A stretch of 64,000 bases of DNA from Rhabdothermincola sediminis (GCF_014805525.1 NZ_JACFSZ010000008.1:1-64000), one strand, 5' to 3'; shown: positions 43,161 through 51,651, counted from the stretch's first letter. Notes: generated by a model not told the origin, from the letters alone. Made by a program: numbers and translations.

Positions 43161-44159
43161 ATGGAGCTCACCTCGGTGGCCGACGACAGCGCGGTCGTCC
43201 ACGACGGTCTCGATGTCCGCCGGTACGAGGACCTCGAACCCGATCACCTCTATGAGTACGACGGCTTCGCCTTCCGTACCCTCGAGCGCCCGGGAGGTGA
43301 GCTGCTGTGCCGGTTCGCCACCGTCAACGACGTGCACTTCGGCGAGACGGAGTGCGGCATCATCGAGGGCCTCGAGATGGGCCCCATCTTCAGCGTGGAT
43401 GACGGCGAGGAGCCCTACCCGGAGACCATGAACCGGGGGGCCATCCACGAGATCGAGCAGATCGACCCCAGCGTGGTGGTGGTGAAAGGTGATCTCACCT
43501 CACTCGGCACCCGCGAGGAGTACGAGCTGTTCCTCGAGTACTACGGCGAGGCGTTCGGCGACCGCCTGGTGCACGTCCGGGGCAACCACGACGCCTATCA
43601 CGGTGAGACGTTCGCCTCCGACGCCCCTCTCGTCGTCGAGCTGCCCGGGGTCACGTTGGCCGTGCTCGACACCTCACGGGTTCGGCGAGCCAACGGCTAC
43701 CTTTCGGATGAGTCGCTGGTGTGGCTGCGTGACCTGGCGGCCAGCACGGATGGCCCGGTGCTGGTGTTCGGTCACCACCACGTCTGGAGCCCGGAGTCCG
43801 CGCAGCGGCCCGAGAGCTACTTCGGCATCAACCCCGACGACAGCGAGCGCCTGGTCGAGATCTTCGCCGCCCACCGGAACCTGCGCGGCTACTTCGCAGG
43901 GCACACCCACCGCAACCGGGTGCGCCGCTTCGGCCTCACCCATGACGTGCCCTGGGTGGAGGTGGCCTGCGTGAAGGACTATCCGGGGGCCTGGGCCGAG
44001 TACCGGGTGTACGAGGGAGGGATCCTGCAGGTCTTCCACCGCATCTCCACCCCCGAGGCCCTGGTGTGGACGGAGAAGACCCGGCACATGTTCAACGGCA
44101 CCTACGCCGAGTACGCGCTCGGCGAGCTCACCGACCGCTGCTTCGTCATCACCACCTGA
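43161..44159 (+). CDS. Calcineurin-like metallophosphoesterase
   Basis: A 332-residue phosphoesterase with the full dimetal signature: NDVHFG (DxH), KGDLTS (GD), GNHD, GHHH and GHTHRN. This order matches 3',5'-cyclic nucleotide phosphodiesterases (CpdA-like) and other class III enzymes; the true substrate is open. There is no signal peptide. TATGCT (43149-43154) lies 6 nt before ATG 43161, so the transcript seems leaderless. Confidence 0.88.
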   Translation: MELTSVADDSAVVHDGLDVRRYEDLEPDHLYEYDGFAFRTLERPGGELLCRFATVNDVHFGETECGIIEGLEMGPIFSVDDGEEPYPETMNRGAIHEIEQIDPSVVVVKGDLTSLGTREEYELFLEYYGEAFGDRLVHVRGNHDAYHGETFASDAPLVVELPGVTLAVLDTSRVRRANGYLSDESLVWLRDLAASTDGPVLVFGHHHVWSPESAQRPESYFGINPDDSERLVEIFAAHRNLRGYFAGHTHRNRVRRFGLTHDVPWVEVACVKDYPGAWAEYRVYEGGILQVFHRISTPEALVWTEKTRHMFNGTYAEYALGELTDRCFVITT

Positions 44160-44175
44160 CCCGGCTGATCCAGGT

Positions 44176-44949
44176 TCAGGAGTCGGCGGAGGCGACCTCG
44201 ATGCGGTCCTGGCGCCATTCCCGGGCCATGTCGAGTGCCAGGTCGGCCCGGTCCAGGACCTCCTCGGTGGACAACCCGTGAGCCGGGTAGCAGGCGACCC
44301 CGGCCCATACCGTCAGGCCGCTCGAGCGGCTCACCAGCCGCCGGCGGATCCGCTCGACGGTCCAGATGGCTCCGTTCTCGGTCGTGTCCTCCAGCACCAG
44401 CGCGTAGCCGCCGTCGAGCAAGCGGCAGGCGGTGTCGGCTTCGCGGACCGTTTCGCGGATCGTCTCGGCCACCAGCACCGGCTCGGCGGGACGGGGCAGC
44501 CCCGAGTCCAACCCTTCGATGACCTCCATGAGCACCACGGCCACCGGGCGCAGGTTGCGGCGGGCGGCGGCGATGCGGGCATCGAGCGCCACCGTGAAGT
44601 ACCCCTCGCTGAACAGCCCGCTCGGCCCGTCGGTCAAGGCGTCGCCCTGGGTGCTCTTGCGCATCGCCGTGAGCTCGATGCGCGAGGCGAGCTTCTTCTC
44701 CACCTCGGCCCGGGCCCGAGCCTCGTGGTCCACGGTCTGCTCGAGCTGCTGGACCTTCTCCTGGAGCTCGTCGATCTCGGTGCGGGCCCGGTAGAGCAGG
44801 CCCACGAGGCGGTAGCCGGCGACACCGGCCACCAGCGCCAGCGAGCCGGCGACGACCGCCAGGGTGATCGCGTCCCAGATAGCGGCGGCGACGCCGACCG
44901 CCAGACCGAGGGCGCCGACGGCGAGCACGGCGAGGGGCCGACGGTTCAC
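44176..44949 (-). CDS. Membrane protein with degenerate GGDEF domain
   Basis: A 257-residue protein: two N-terminal membrane helices (about 5-50), a coiled coil (about 55-95) and a GGDEF-like domain. Landmarks of GGDEF proteins are altered: DPLTGLPNR becomes DALTDGPSGLF and the catalytic GGDEF becomes DGGYA. It should not make cyclic di-GMP; binding of a nucleotide or protein is possible. GGAGAG precedes GTG 44949. It is convergent with the phosphoesterase gene, 16 nt apart. Confidence 0.7.
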   Translation of the reverse strand: MNRRPLAVLAVGALGLAVGVAAAIWDAITLAVVAGSLALVAGVAGYRLVGLLYRARTEIDELQEKVQQLEQTVDHEARARAEVEKKLASRIELTAMRKSTQGDALTDGPSGLFSEGYFTVALDARIAAARRNLRPVAVVLMEVIEGLDSGLPRPAEPVLVAETIRETVREADTACRLLDGGYALVLEDTTENGAIWTVERIRRRLVSRSSGLTVWAGVACYPAHGLSTEEVLDRADLALDMAREWRQDRIEVASADS

Positions 44950-45025
44950 GTTCTCTCCATCGGAACACCGCGACCCGAATCAAGGTGGCCCCCCGATTTT
45001 GGTCAGGCGAGTCCGCGAGGGGGGT

Positions 45026-47017
45026 TCAGCGTGACCGGTGGGCCACCACCAGGTCGACGATGTCGCCCATCAACCGGCCGAGCTCGAAGTCCTTCGGGGT
45101 GTAGACCGCGGCCACTCCTGATTCGAGCAGCCGGGGGCGGTCGTCCTCGGGGATGATCCCGCCCACCACCACGGGGCTGTCGATGCCCTCGGCTCGCAGC
45201 AGGCGGAGTACCTCCGGCACCAGGTCGAGGTGGCTGCCCGAGAGGATCGACAGTCCCACGAGGTCGACGTCTTCGTCCCGGGCCACCGCCGCGATCTGCT
45301 CGGGCGTCAAACGGATGCCCTGGTAGACGACCTCCATGCCGGCGTCGCGGGCGGCCACCGCGATCTGCTCGGCCCCGTTCGAGTGCCCGTCGAGACCGGG
45401 CTTGGCCACCAGGAATCGGGGGGGCCCGCCCGGCAGGGCCTTCACCCGCTCGGCCACCTCGCGAAGCGTCGTGCTCAACCCGCCCACGCCCACGGCGGCG
45501 GCCACACCCGTCGGCGCTCGGTACTCGCCGAACACCTCCCGCAGCGCACCGGCCCACTCGCCGGTGGTGCCGCCGGCATGGGCGAGGTCGATGGTGGCCG
45601 GCATGATGTTCGCGCCGGTCTCGGCGGCCCGGCGCAGCTCGTCGAGGGAGCGCTTCACGGCGTCGTTGTCGCGATTCGATCGCCAGGCCTGCACGTCGGC
45701 GATCATCTCTTCCTGCACCGCGGGGTCGACCTTGAGGATGTTCTCCTCCCCGCCGAGTGGGGACGCCTCGGTCTCGGTGAAGGCGTTGACCCCCACCACC
45801 ACCTGCTCGCCGGTCTCGATGCGGCGGGTGCGCTCGGTGTTCGAGGCCACCAGCCGCCCCTTCAGTTCCTCGATGGCTTCGAAGGCGCCGCCGAGGGCGA
45901 GGACCTCGTCGAGCTCGGCCTGCGCGGCCTCGATCAGCTCGGCGGTCTTGGCCTCGATGACCCGGGACCCGTCGAAGAGGTCATCGTACTCGAGCAGGTC
46001 GGTCTCGAAGGCCAGTACCTGCTGCATGCGCAACGACCACTGCTGGTCCCACGGCCGGGGAAGGCCGAGGGCCTCGTTCCACGCCGGGAGCTGGATCGAT
46101 CGGGCCCGAGCCCGCTTGGAGAGCGTGACCCCCAGCATCTCGAGCACGATGCGCTGCACGTTGTTCTCGGGCTGTGCCTCGGTGAGACCGAGTGAGTTGA
46201 CCTGCACGCCGTAGCGGAACCGGCGCAGCTTCGGGTCTTCCACGCCGTAGCGCTCGGCGGTGATGCGGTCCCAGAGGTGCGTGAACGCCCGCATCTTGCA
46301 GGTCTCCTCGACGAAGCGGATGCCGGCGTTGACGAAGAACGAGATCGAGCCCACCACCGCCGGGAACCGCTCCGGGGGCACCTGGTCGCTGGCCCGCACC
46401 GCGTCGAGCACGTCGATCGCGGTGGCCAGGCTGTAGGCGATCTCCTGTACGGGGGTGGCGCCCGCCTCCTGCAGGTGGTAGCTGCAGACGTTCATCGGGT
46501 TCCACTTGGGGATCCACTCCGAGCAGAAGGCGATCATGTCCACGATCAGCCTCTTGGACGGCTCGGGCGGGAAGATGTAGGTGCCCCGAGAGAGGTACTC
46601 CTTCACGATGTCGTTCTGGGTGGTGCCCCGGAGCTGGCGGGACTCGACCCCTTGGGTCTCGGCGTTGGCCACGTAGAGGCCGAGCAGCCACGCGGCGGTG
46701 GCGTTGATGGTCATCGACGTGTTCATCTCGCCCGGCGGGATGCCGTCGAGGAGCTGGCGCATGTGTCCGAGGTGGGCGACCGGGACCCCGACCTTGCCGA
46801 CCTCGCCTCGCGCCTGGGGGTCGTCGGGGTCGTAGCCGGTCTGGGTGGGCAGGTCGAAGGCGATCGACAGGCCGGTCTGTCCTTTCGCCAGGTTGGTGCG
46901 GTACAGCTCGTTGGACGCCTTGGCGGTGGAGTGCCCCGAGTAGGTGCGCATGAGCCAGGGTTTGTCCCGCTCGCGGGCGGGAGGCTGGCGGGGGTGGTGG
47001 CGGCCGGGGTCGGTCAT
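45026..47017 (-). CDS. meaA: MeaA-type adenosylcobalamin mutase (ethylmalonyl-CoA mutase)
   Basis: A 663-residue single-chain acyl-CoA mutase. The N-terminal TIM barrel has TYSGHSTAKASNELY, GLSIAFDLPTQTGYD, MNTSMTINATAAWLL and RGTTQNDIVKEYLSRGTY. The C-terminal B12 domain carries GLDGHSNGA (DxHxxG, His ligates cobalt) and later VVGGIIP. The length and one-chain layout fit MeaA/Ecm rather than the 730-residue MCM or the 560-residue IcmA. It would convert ethylmalonyl-CoA to methylsuccinyl-CoA downstream of Ccr and Mce. Substrate specificity needs a biochemical check. Confidence 0.88.
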   Translation of the reverse strand: MTDPGRHHPRQPPARERDKPWLMRTYSGHSTAKASNELYRTNLAKGQTGLSIAFDLPTQTGYDPDDPQARGEVGKVGVPVAHLGHMRQLLDGIPPGEMNTSMTINATAAWLLGLYVANAETQGVESRQLRGTTQNDIVKEYLSRGTYIFPPEPSKRLIVDMIAFCSEWIPKWNPMNVCSYHLQEAGATPVQEIAYSLATAIDVLDAVRASDQVPPERFPAVVGSISFFVNAGIRFVEETCKMRAFTHLWDRITAERYGVEDPKLRRFRYGVQVNSLGLTEAQPENNVQRIVLEMLGVTLSKRARARSIQLPAWNEALGLPRPWDQQWSLRMQQVLAFETDLLEYDDLFDGSRVIEAKTAELIEAAQAELDEVLALGGAFEAIEELKGRLVASNTERTRRIETGEQVVVGVNAFTETEASPLGGEENILKVDPAVQEEMIADVQAWRSNRDNDAVKRSLDELRRAAETGANIMPATIDLAHAGGTTGEWAGALREVFGEYRAPTGVAAAVGVGGLSTTLREVAERVKALPGGPPRFLVAKPGLDGHSNGAEQIAVAARDAGMEVVYQGIRLTPEQIAAVARDEDVDLVGLSILSGSHLDLVPEVLRLLRAEGIDSPVVVGGIIPEDDRPRLLESGVAAVYTPKDFELGRLMGDIVDLVVAHRSR

Positions 47018-47099
47018 GGCTCAATGGTCGCCGACGCGAGCGCCCGATGTCACGGTGAGGGCGGGGTCGACCCGGGCGGGGCCGGTCGGAGAGCGCGGG

Positions 47100-47624
47100 T
47101 CACGGCCACGGGACGGGTGGCCGGTCGATTGCCTCGGCGAGCAGCTCGAGGTACCGGTCGCGGCTGACGTCGATGGCGCCGAGGGACCGCAGGTGCGGGG
47201 TGGTCCACTGCACGTCGAGCAGGCTGGCTCCGTTGCCGGCCAGCAGATCGACCAGCGCCACCAGGGCCACCTTCGACGCGTCACGCCGGCGGTGGAACAT
47301 CGACTCACCGGCGAACAGCCCGCCGATCGACACCCCGTACAGCCCCCCGGCGAGCGTGCCGTCGGCCCACGCTTCCACGCTGTGGGCCCACCCGAGCCGG
47401 TGGAGCCGGGTGTAGGCCCGGATGATGTCGGGGGTGATCCATCCTCCCTCACGCTCGGGTGACGCGCAGGCCTCGATCACCTCGGCGAAGGCGGTGTCGA
47501 TCCGGATTTCGAAGCGGCGCAGCGAGGCCCGAAGCGAGCGGGAGACGCGCAGGCTGTCGAGGGGCAGGATGCCTCGCGGGTCGGGCGACCACCAGGCGAT
47601 CCGCGGGCCTCGTCCGATCGGCAT
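47100..47624 (-). CDS. aat: Leucyl/phenylalanyl-tRNA-protein transferase, start codon unresolved
   Basis: The enzyme adds Leu/Phe to proteins with basic N-termini for ClpS-ClpAP-type degradation. The core GGLYGVSIGGLFAGESMF is intact, followed by LLDVQWTTPHLRSLGA. The first ATG (47624) gives 174 residues, but Aat homology continues upstream to about 47755: RWAFPP, then VVGIGADLEPGTLLAAYRAG, then IFP. That stretch has no in-frame ATG, GTG, TTG or CTG. Either a rare codon is used, a base is missing, or the protein is truncated. It follows the hydroxybutyryl-CoA dehydrogenase gene. Confidence 0.75.
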   Translation of the reverse strand: MPIGRGPRIAWWSPDPRGILPLDSLRVSRSLRASLRRFEIRIDTAFAEVIEACASPEREGGWITPDIIRAYTRLHRLGWAHSVEAWADGTLAGGLYGVSIGGLFAGESMFHRRRDASKVALVALVDLLAGNGASLLDVQWTTPHLRSLGAIDVSRDRYLELLAEAIDRPPVPWP

Positions 47625-47751
47625 GGGGAAGATGCCCGCCCGGTAGGCGGCGAGGAGGGTGCCGGGTTCGAGGTCGGCGCCGATGCCGACGACGCCGTTG
47701 TCGTCCGCGTCGGACGCCGGTGGGAACGCCCAGCGGCTCGGAGGGGGTTCC

Positions 47752-48603
47752 TCAGCCGTAGTCGTAGAAGCCCTTGCCCGACTTGCGACCGAGATGGCCG
47801 GCCGAGACCATCCGGCGCAGCAGCGGCTGGGGGGCGTAGTTGGGGTCGCGGAACTCGTCGTAGAGGGCGTCGAGGATGGCGAGGGAGGTGTCCAGGCCGA
47901 CGAGATCCAGCAGGGCCAGCGGGCCCATCGGGAAGTTGCACCCGCCCTTCATCGCCGCGTCGATGTCGTCGCGTGACGCCGTGCCGTTCTCGAGCATCCG
48001 CACCGCGTTATTCAGGTACGGGAACAGCAGCGCGTTGACGATGAAGCCGGCCCGGTCCTTCACCTCCACCGGGGTCTTGCCGCAGGCGGTGGCGAACTCC
48101 CGCACCTGTTCGATCGTCTCGTCCGAGGCGGTGAGGGGCCGGACGATCTCCACCAGCGACATCATCGGAGCCGGGTTGAAGAAGTGGACCCCGCACACCT
48201 GCGACGGGCGGTGGGTCTCCATGGCCAGCTCGATCACCGGCAGCGTCGAGGTGTTGGTGGCCAGGATGGCCTCGTCCTTGACGATGTGGTTGAGCTCGAC
48301 GAACAGCTCCTTCTTGGTGGCCAGGTCCTCGACGATGGACTCGATCACCAGGTCGCAGTCCGCCAGGTCACCCAAGCTGGAAGTGGCGCTCACCCGGGCC
48401 AGGGTGGCGTCGCGGTCGGCGGCCTCCAGCTTGCCCTTGTCGACCTGCTTGGCGAGCGACTTCTCCAGCGCGGCGATCATCGCGTCGGCGGTGTGCTGCT
48501 GGCGGGAGCGGAGTACCACGTCGAAGCCGGCTTTGGCCGCCACCTCCGCGATGCCCGACCCCATGATCCCCGAACCCACGATTCCCACGCGCTTGATCGT
48601 CAT
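47752..48603 (-). CDS. 3-hydroxybutyryl-CoA dehydrogenase
   Basis: A 283-residue NAD-dependent 3-hydroxyacyl-CoA dehydrogenase of the Hbd/PaaH/FadB2 type. The Rossmann motif is GIVGSGIMGSGIAEV; catalytic parts are NTSTLPVIELA, HFFNPAPMMSLVEIV (His-Glu) and a C-terminal GFYDYG. It interconverts acetoacetyl-CoA and (S)-3-hydroxybutyryl-CoA. TAACGT (48612-48617, minus) lies 8 nt before ATG 48603. In this region it may feed crotonyl-CoA formation, although a beta-oxidation role is also open. Confidence 0.92.
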   Translation of the reverse strand: MTIKRVGIVGSGIMGSGIAEVAAKAGFDVVLRSRQQHTADAMIAALEKSLAKQVDKGKLEAADRDATLARVSATSSLGDLADCDLVIESIVEDLATKKELFVELNHIVKDEAILATNTSTLPVIELAMETHRPSQVCGVHFFNPAPMMSLVEIVRPLTASDETIEQVREFATACGKTPVEVKDRAGFIVNALLFPYLNNAVRMLENGTASRDDIDAAMKGGCNFPMGPLALLDLVGLDTSLAILDALYDEFRDPNYAPQPLLRRMVSAGHLGRKSGKGFYDYG

Positions 48604-48662
48604 GGACGGCCACGTTACCGATCGGTAGGTTGCTGGTTCCACCGCGCCGGCCGGACCCGTTC

Positions 48663-48668
48663 TAGTGT
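48663..48668 (+). promoter_or_regulatory. -10 box TAGTGT of the methyltransferase-like gene
   Basis: TAGTGT lies 8 nt before GTG 48677. The longer frame from GTG 48665 would start inside the box, so 48677 is preferred. Confidence 0.4.
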
Positions 48669-48676
48669 CCGCGGCG

Positions 48677-49231
48677 GTGCGACCCCCCACGCTGGCTTGC
48701 CGACCGGTCGAGGGCGGGCATCCGTTCCCCGACGCGGTGCAACGGGAGATCGAGCAGCGCCGGCTGCGCGCCATGGGCCGGGCCCGGGGCCGGGTGCTGG
48801 ACCTGGGCTCTCCCGCGGGACGGGCCCGCCTGGCCGCGGTGATCAACGGCGCCGACCCGACCGAGCGCTACGACACGGTGGTGTCCGGTGGGGACCTCAC
48901 CCGCTTCCCGGACCTGGTCGCGGCGCTCCGGGCGGCCGTCGCCGTGCTGGCCCCCGGTGGCCAGGTGGAGGTCGTCGAGCCGGTGAACCACGTGTGTCGG
49001 GGGCACACGCTGCTGGCCACGCTGTGGTCCCGGCACCGGGCGGTGGCGGCGTTGCACGTGGAGCGCGACGTGCCCGCGGCGATGCGAGCGGTGGGCCTGA
49101 CGCTCGGTGACCTCGAGCGCGTCGACGTGCCCACCGTGGTGTGGCCGTTGCGCCAGCTGGTGCACGTCCGGGCGCGTATCGTGCCGTCCATGGCCAACAT
49201 GGGGCACGAGCGCGCGGGGGCGGTGGCGTGA
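48677..49231 (+). CDS. SAM-dependent methyltransferase-like protein
   Basis: A 184-residue protein with a class I methyltransferase outline: VLDLGSPAG (motif I), TVVSGGDLTRFPDLVAAL (post-I to motif II region), LAPGGQVEVVEPV. Motif I lacks the usual GxGxG pattern, and the chain is short, so activity is uncertain. The next gene overlaps by GTGA, giving a two-gene unit of unknown role. Confidence 0.55.
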   Translation: MRPPTLACRPVEGGHPFPDAVQREIEQRRLRAMGRARGRVLDLGSPAGRARLAAVINGADPTERYDTVVSGGDLTRFPDLVAALRAAVAVLAPGGQVEVVEPVNHVCRGHTLLATLWSRHRAVAALHVERDVPAAMRAVGLTLGDLERVDVPTVVWPLRQLVHVRARIVPSMANMGHERAGAVA

Positions 49232-49896
49232 CCGGCACGCTGGCCCTCGTCGGCGGCGGGGAGTGGACCGACGGCTGCACCTTCGACCGTGAGCTGCTGA
49301 GCCTCGCCGGTGCGGACGAGGTCGTCGTGGTGCCTGCCGGGTCGGCTTTCGAGAACCCGGGCGCGGTCGTCGAGCGGGCACGGGCGTGGTTCGCGCACCT
49401 CGGCGCCACCGCGGTGGAGGTACCGGTGCTCACCCGGGCCGACGGGCTGGTCGAGGAGCACGTGGCTCGGGTGCGCAACGCCCGGTTCGTCTACTTGCCC
49501 GGCACGTCGCCGATGCACCTGCGGGCGGTGCTCAAGGACAGCCCGTTGTACGAGGCGATCGTGGAGGCGTGGCGTGACGGCGCGGTTCTCGCCGGCTCCG
49601 GCGCGGGTGCCGACGTGCTGTGCGATCCCATGGTCGACACCAGAGGCGGGGCGTTCACCGTCGGTCTCGGGCTGGTGCCCGGCCTGGCGGTCATCCCCCG
49701 GTTCAACACCTGGTCGCCGGAGAAGGTCCACCGCACGGTGGAGCTGGCGCCCCGCGGTCTTCCGCTGGTCGGGGTGCCGGAGGCCACCGCGCTGATCCGC
49801 GATCCGGACGGTGGCTGGCGGGTAGGTGGCGTGGGCGACTGCGTCGTGTACCGCGACGGCGCGATCGCCGACCTGTCGGTGCTGCCGGGAGCCTGA
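49228..49896 (+). CDS. Peptidase S51/cyanophycinase-like protein without the Ser nucleophile
   Basis: A 222-residue type 1 glutamine-amidotransferase-like fold. It has LALVGGGEW at the start, VVVVPAGSAFENPG, YLPGTSPMHL and the nucleophile elbow LAGSGAGADVL. In S51 peptidases and cyanophycinases the elbow is G-T-S-A-G; here the Ser position is Gly. A shift of the Ser by one residue is possible but would alter geometry. The GTG 49228 overlaps the methyltransferase-like gene's stop. Confidence 0.6.
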   Translation: MTGTLALVGGGEWTDGCTFDRELLSLAGADEVVVVPAGSAFENPGAVVERARAWFAHLGATAVEVPVLTRADGLVEEHVARVRNARFVYLPGTSPMHLRAVLKDSPLYEAIVEAWRDGAVLAGSGAGADVLCDPMVDTRGGAFTVGLGLVPGLAVIPRFNTWSPEKVHRTVELAPRGLPLVGVPEATALIRDPDGGWRVGGVGDCVVYRDGAIADLSVLPGA

Positions 49897-49912
49897 GCCG
49901 GCTGCACCCGCC

Positions 49913-50587
49913 TCAGCCGGTGGTGGGGGGCTGGAAGCTGATCAGGTCGATCACGAAGAACAGGGTCTCGTCCGGTGCGATCTTGGGCGGGCTGCCGCTC
50001 GAGCCGTAGCCGAGGTCGGGGGGGATCACCAGCAGCCGTCGGCCTCCCGCCTTCATACCGGGGATCCCCTGCTGCCATCCCTGGATGAGCCCGTTGAGCG
50101 GGAAGGTGGCCGGGGCGCCCCGGGACCATGACGAGTCGAAGATCTGCCCGGTCGAGCAGGACACCCCGATGTAGTTGATGGTGACCGTGGCGTTCTCGGG
50201 CACCGGCTCGCCCTGGCCTTCGACGAGGTCCTCGACCACCAGCTCGGTGGGCGGCGGGCCCGGCTCGATCGGCACGTCGGGCGCACCGCTGGGGAGCGGT
50301 TCCGAGAGGGCGACGCAGGGCTTGCCGAGGGCGGACTCGACCTGGGGGGGCAGCGTCGCTGGCGTGCTGTCGGTGATCGGGTCGAGGGTGGTGCTGGTGG
50401 CGGCTGTCTCGCTCTTGTCGTCACGGTTGACCAGCGCGAGCACGCCGGCCACCGCGGCGACGAACACCACGATGCCGATGCTGAGCACGATCCGTCGGCG
50501 GGTCTCAGCCTTGCGCTGCGCGGTGCGGGCAGCCTCGATGCGTGCTTGCCGGCCAGCCTTCTGTCGTTCACGCTTCGCCGTTCCCAT
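49913..50587 (-). CDS. Membrane-anchored FKBP-type peptidyl-prolyl isomerase
   Basis: A 224-residue protein. A charged cytoplasmic N-terminus (MGTAKRERQKAGRQ) leads to one membrane helix (about 33-52), a Thr-rich linker and an extracytoplasmic FKBP domain (about 118-224) with VTINYIGVSC, FDSSW, GLIQGWQQGIPGMKAGG and LVIPPDLGYG, close to the FKBP consensus. It may fold exported proteins. It lies downstream of a cyclophilin-like gene of the same architecture. TAGCGT lies 11 nt before ATG 50587. Confidence 0.88.
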   Translation of the reverse strand: MGTAKRERQKAGRQARIEAARTAQRKAETRRRIVLSIGIVVFVAAVAGVLALVNRDDKSETAATSTTLDPITDSTPATLPPQVESALGKPCVALSEPLPSGAPDVPIEPGPPPTELVVEDLVEGQGEPVPENATVTINYIGVSCSTGQIFDSSWSRGAPATFPLNGLIQGWQQGIPGMKAGGRRLLVIPPDLGYGSSGSPPKIAPDETLFFVIDLISFQPPTTG

Positions 50588-50668
50588 ATCGGCCGGGGAC
50601 GCTAGCAACCCGCCATGACCCTCGGGGATCGGCACCCACCCGGGGCGGTGCCGGGTCGGTGGGGATAC

Positions 50669-51532
50669 TCAGTCGATGGGGCTCGACGCGGTGATGGTGA
50701 TCGAGTCGATGACCACCGCGCGGGCCGGGGAGCCCGCTTCGCTGCCGGAGCGGTCGATGGCGATCAGGGTCTGCTGCCCGTCGAGCATCAGGCCGAAGGA
50801 GGTGAAGTTCTGCGGGAGGTCGGCGGCCAGCTCGAAGGTGGCCAGCACGAAGGAGGCGGCGTAGTCGTCGGTGTCGGGGGTGGCCGGTACGAACGCGATG
50901 GTGCCCGGCACGAAGATCTGGCCCCGTTCGGGGGCTTCGCCGGGCAGGGTGTAGCCGGGGCTGTCGGTCTCGGGTGGTTCGAAGCGCGGGCGGATCTGGG
51001 CCGCCTTGCGGGGCAGGATCGTGGTGAAGGGTTGGCCGTCGTAGTAGTGGTAGCGGGCCAGCACCACGAAGTTGTTGACCGCGTTGGGTGCCTGCTCGGG
51101 GTTGAGGAGCAGCTTGAGGTCGCCGACGGTGGTGTGCAGGACGGCCTCGTAGAAGCGGGTGGGGTCGATGCAGCGGGGCGGCGGTCCCTCGAACCTGGTC
51201 ACTTTGGGCGACGAGCCGTCCTCGGCGGGGCACGGGGTGGGTCCGCTCATGGTGGTGCCGGGGGCGGGGAACGTCAGCTCCGCGGAGCCGGTGGCGGGCA
51301 CGGTGGTGGTGCTCGCCGTGGTGGAGGTGGAGGTCGTGGCGGCGGTGCGCGAGGAGCTCCGGTCCCCGAAGAGCGCGCCGGCGGTGCCGGCGAGCAGGGC
51401 CAGCAGGAGCACGAGCGCCACCAAGCCCAGGGTCCGCCGCTGGCGGCGGGCGAGCGCGGCGCGCTGCTCCCCGGCACGGGCCCGGGCCTGTCGGGCGCGC
51501 TCGCGCTCGGTACGGGTGGAGGTCCTGGGCAT
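50669..51532 (-). CDS. Membrane-anchored cyclophilin-like protein
   Basis: A 287-residue protein with a basic, Ala-rich N-terminus, one membrane helix (about 35-55), a Ser/Thr-rich linker and a cyclophilin domain (about 125-287). Landmarks are LLLNPEQAPNAVNNFVVLA, GQPFTTILPRKAAQ and the later FVLATFELAADLPQNFTSFG. The catalytic FHR-type motif reads FTT, so the Arg is missing, and the QGGD-like segment is replaced. Isomerase activity is doubtful. TAGCGT (51542-51547, minus) lies 9 nt before ATG 51532. Confidence 0.78.
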   Translation of the reverse strand: MPRTSTRTERERARQARARAGEQRAALARRQRRTLGLVALVLLLALLAGTAGALFGDRSSSRTAATTSTSTTASTTTVPATGSAELTFPAPGTTMSGPTPCPAEDGSSPKVTRFEGPPPRCIDPTRFYEAVLHTTVGDLKLLLNPEQAPNAVNNFVVLARYHYYDGQPFTTILPRKAAQIRPRFEPPETDSPGYTLPGEAPERGQIFVPGTIAFVPATPDTDDYAASFVLATFELAADLPQNFTSFGLMLDGQQTLIAIDRSGSEAGSPARAVVIDSITITASSPID

Positions 51533-51651
51533 GGTCCCCCGACGCTACCGGTTCACCTGCCGGTCGGTCCGCGCACCCGGTCGTCGGGTGGCCGAGCGGA
51601 TGGTGGCCCAGCGGATGGTGGCGGCGCGCAGGCGAGCGTTAGCCTGCCGCC

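Noticed and set aside
41271-43448. Upstream extension of the LOG-family frame on the minus strand
   Set aside because: It is antisense to pccB and the epsilon subunit, both strongly supported; the real gene begins at ATG 41270.
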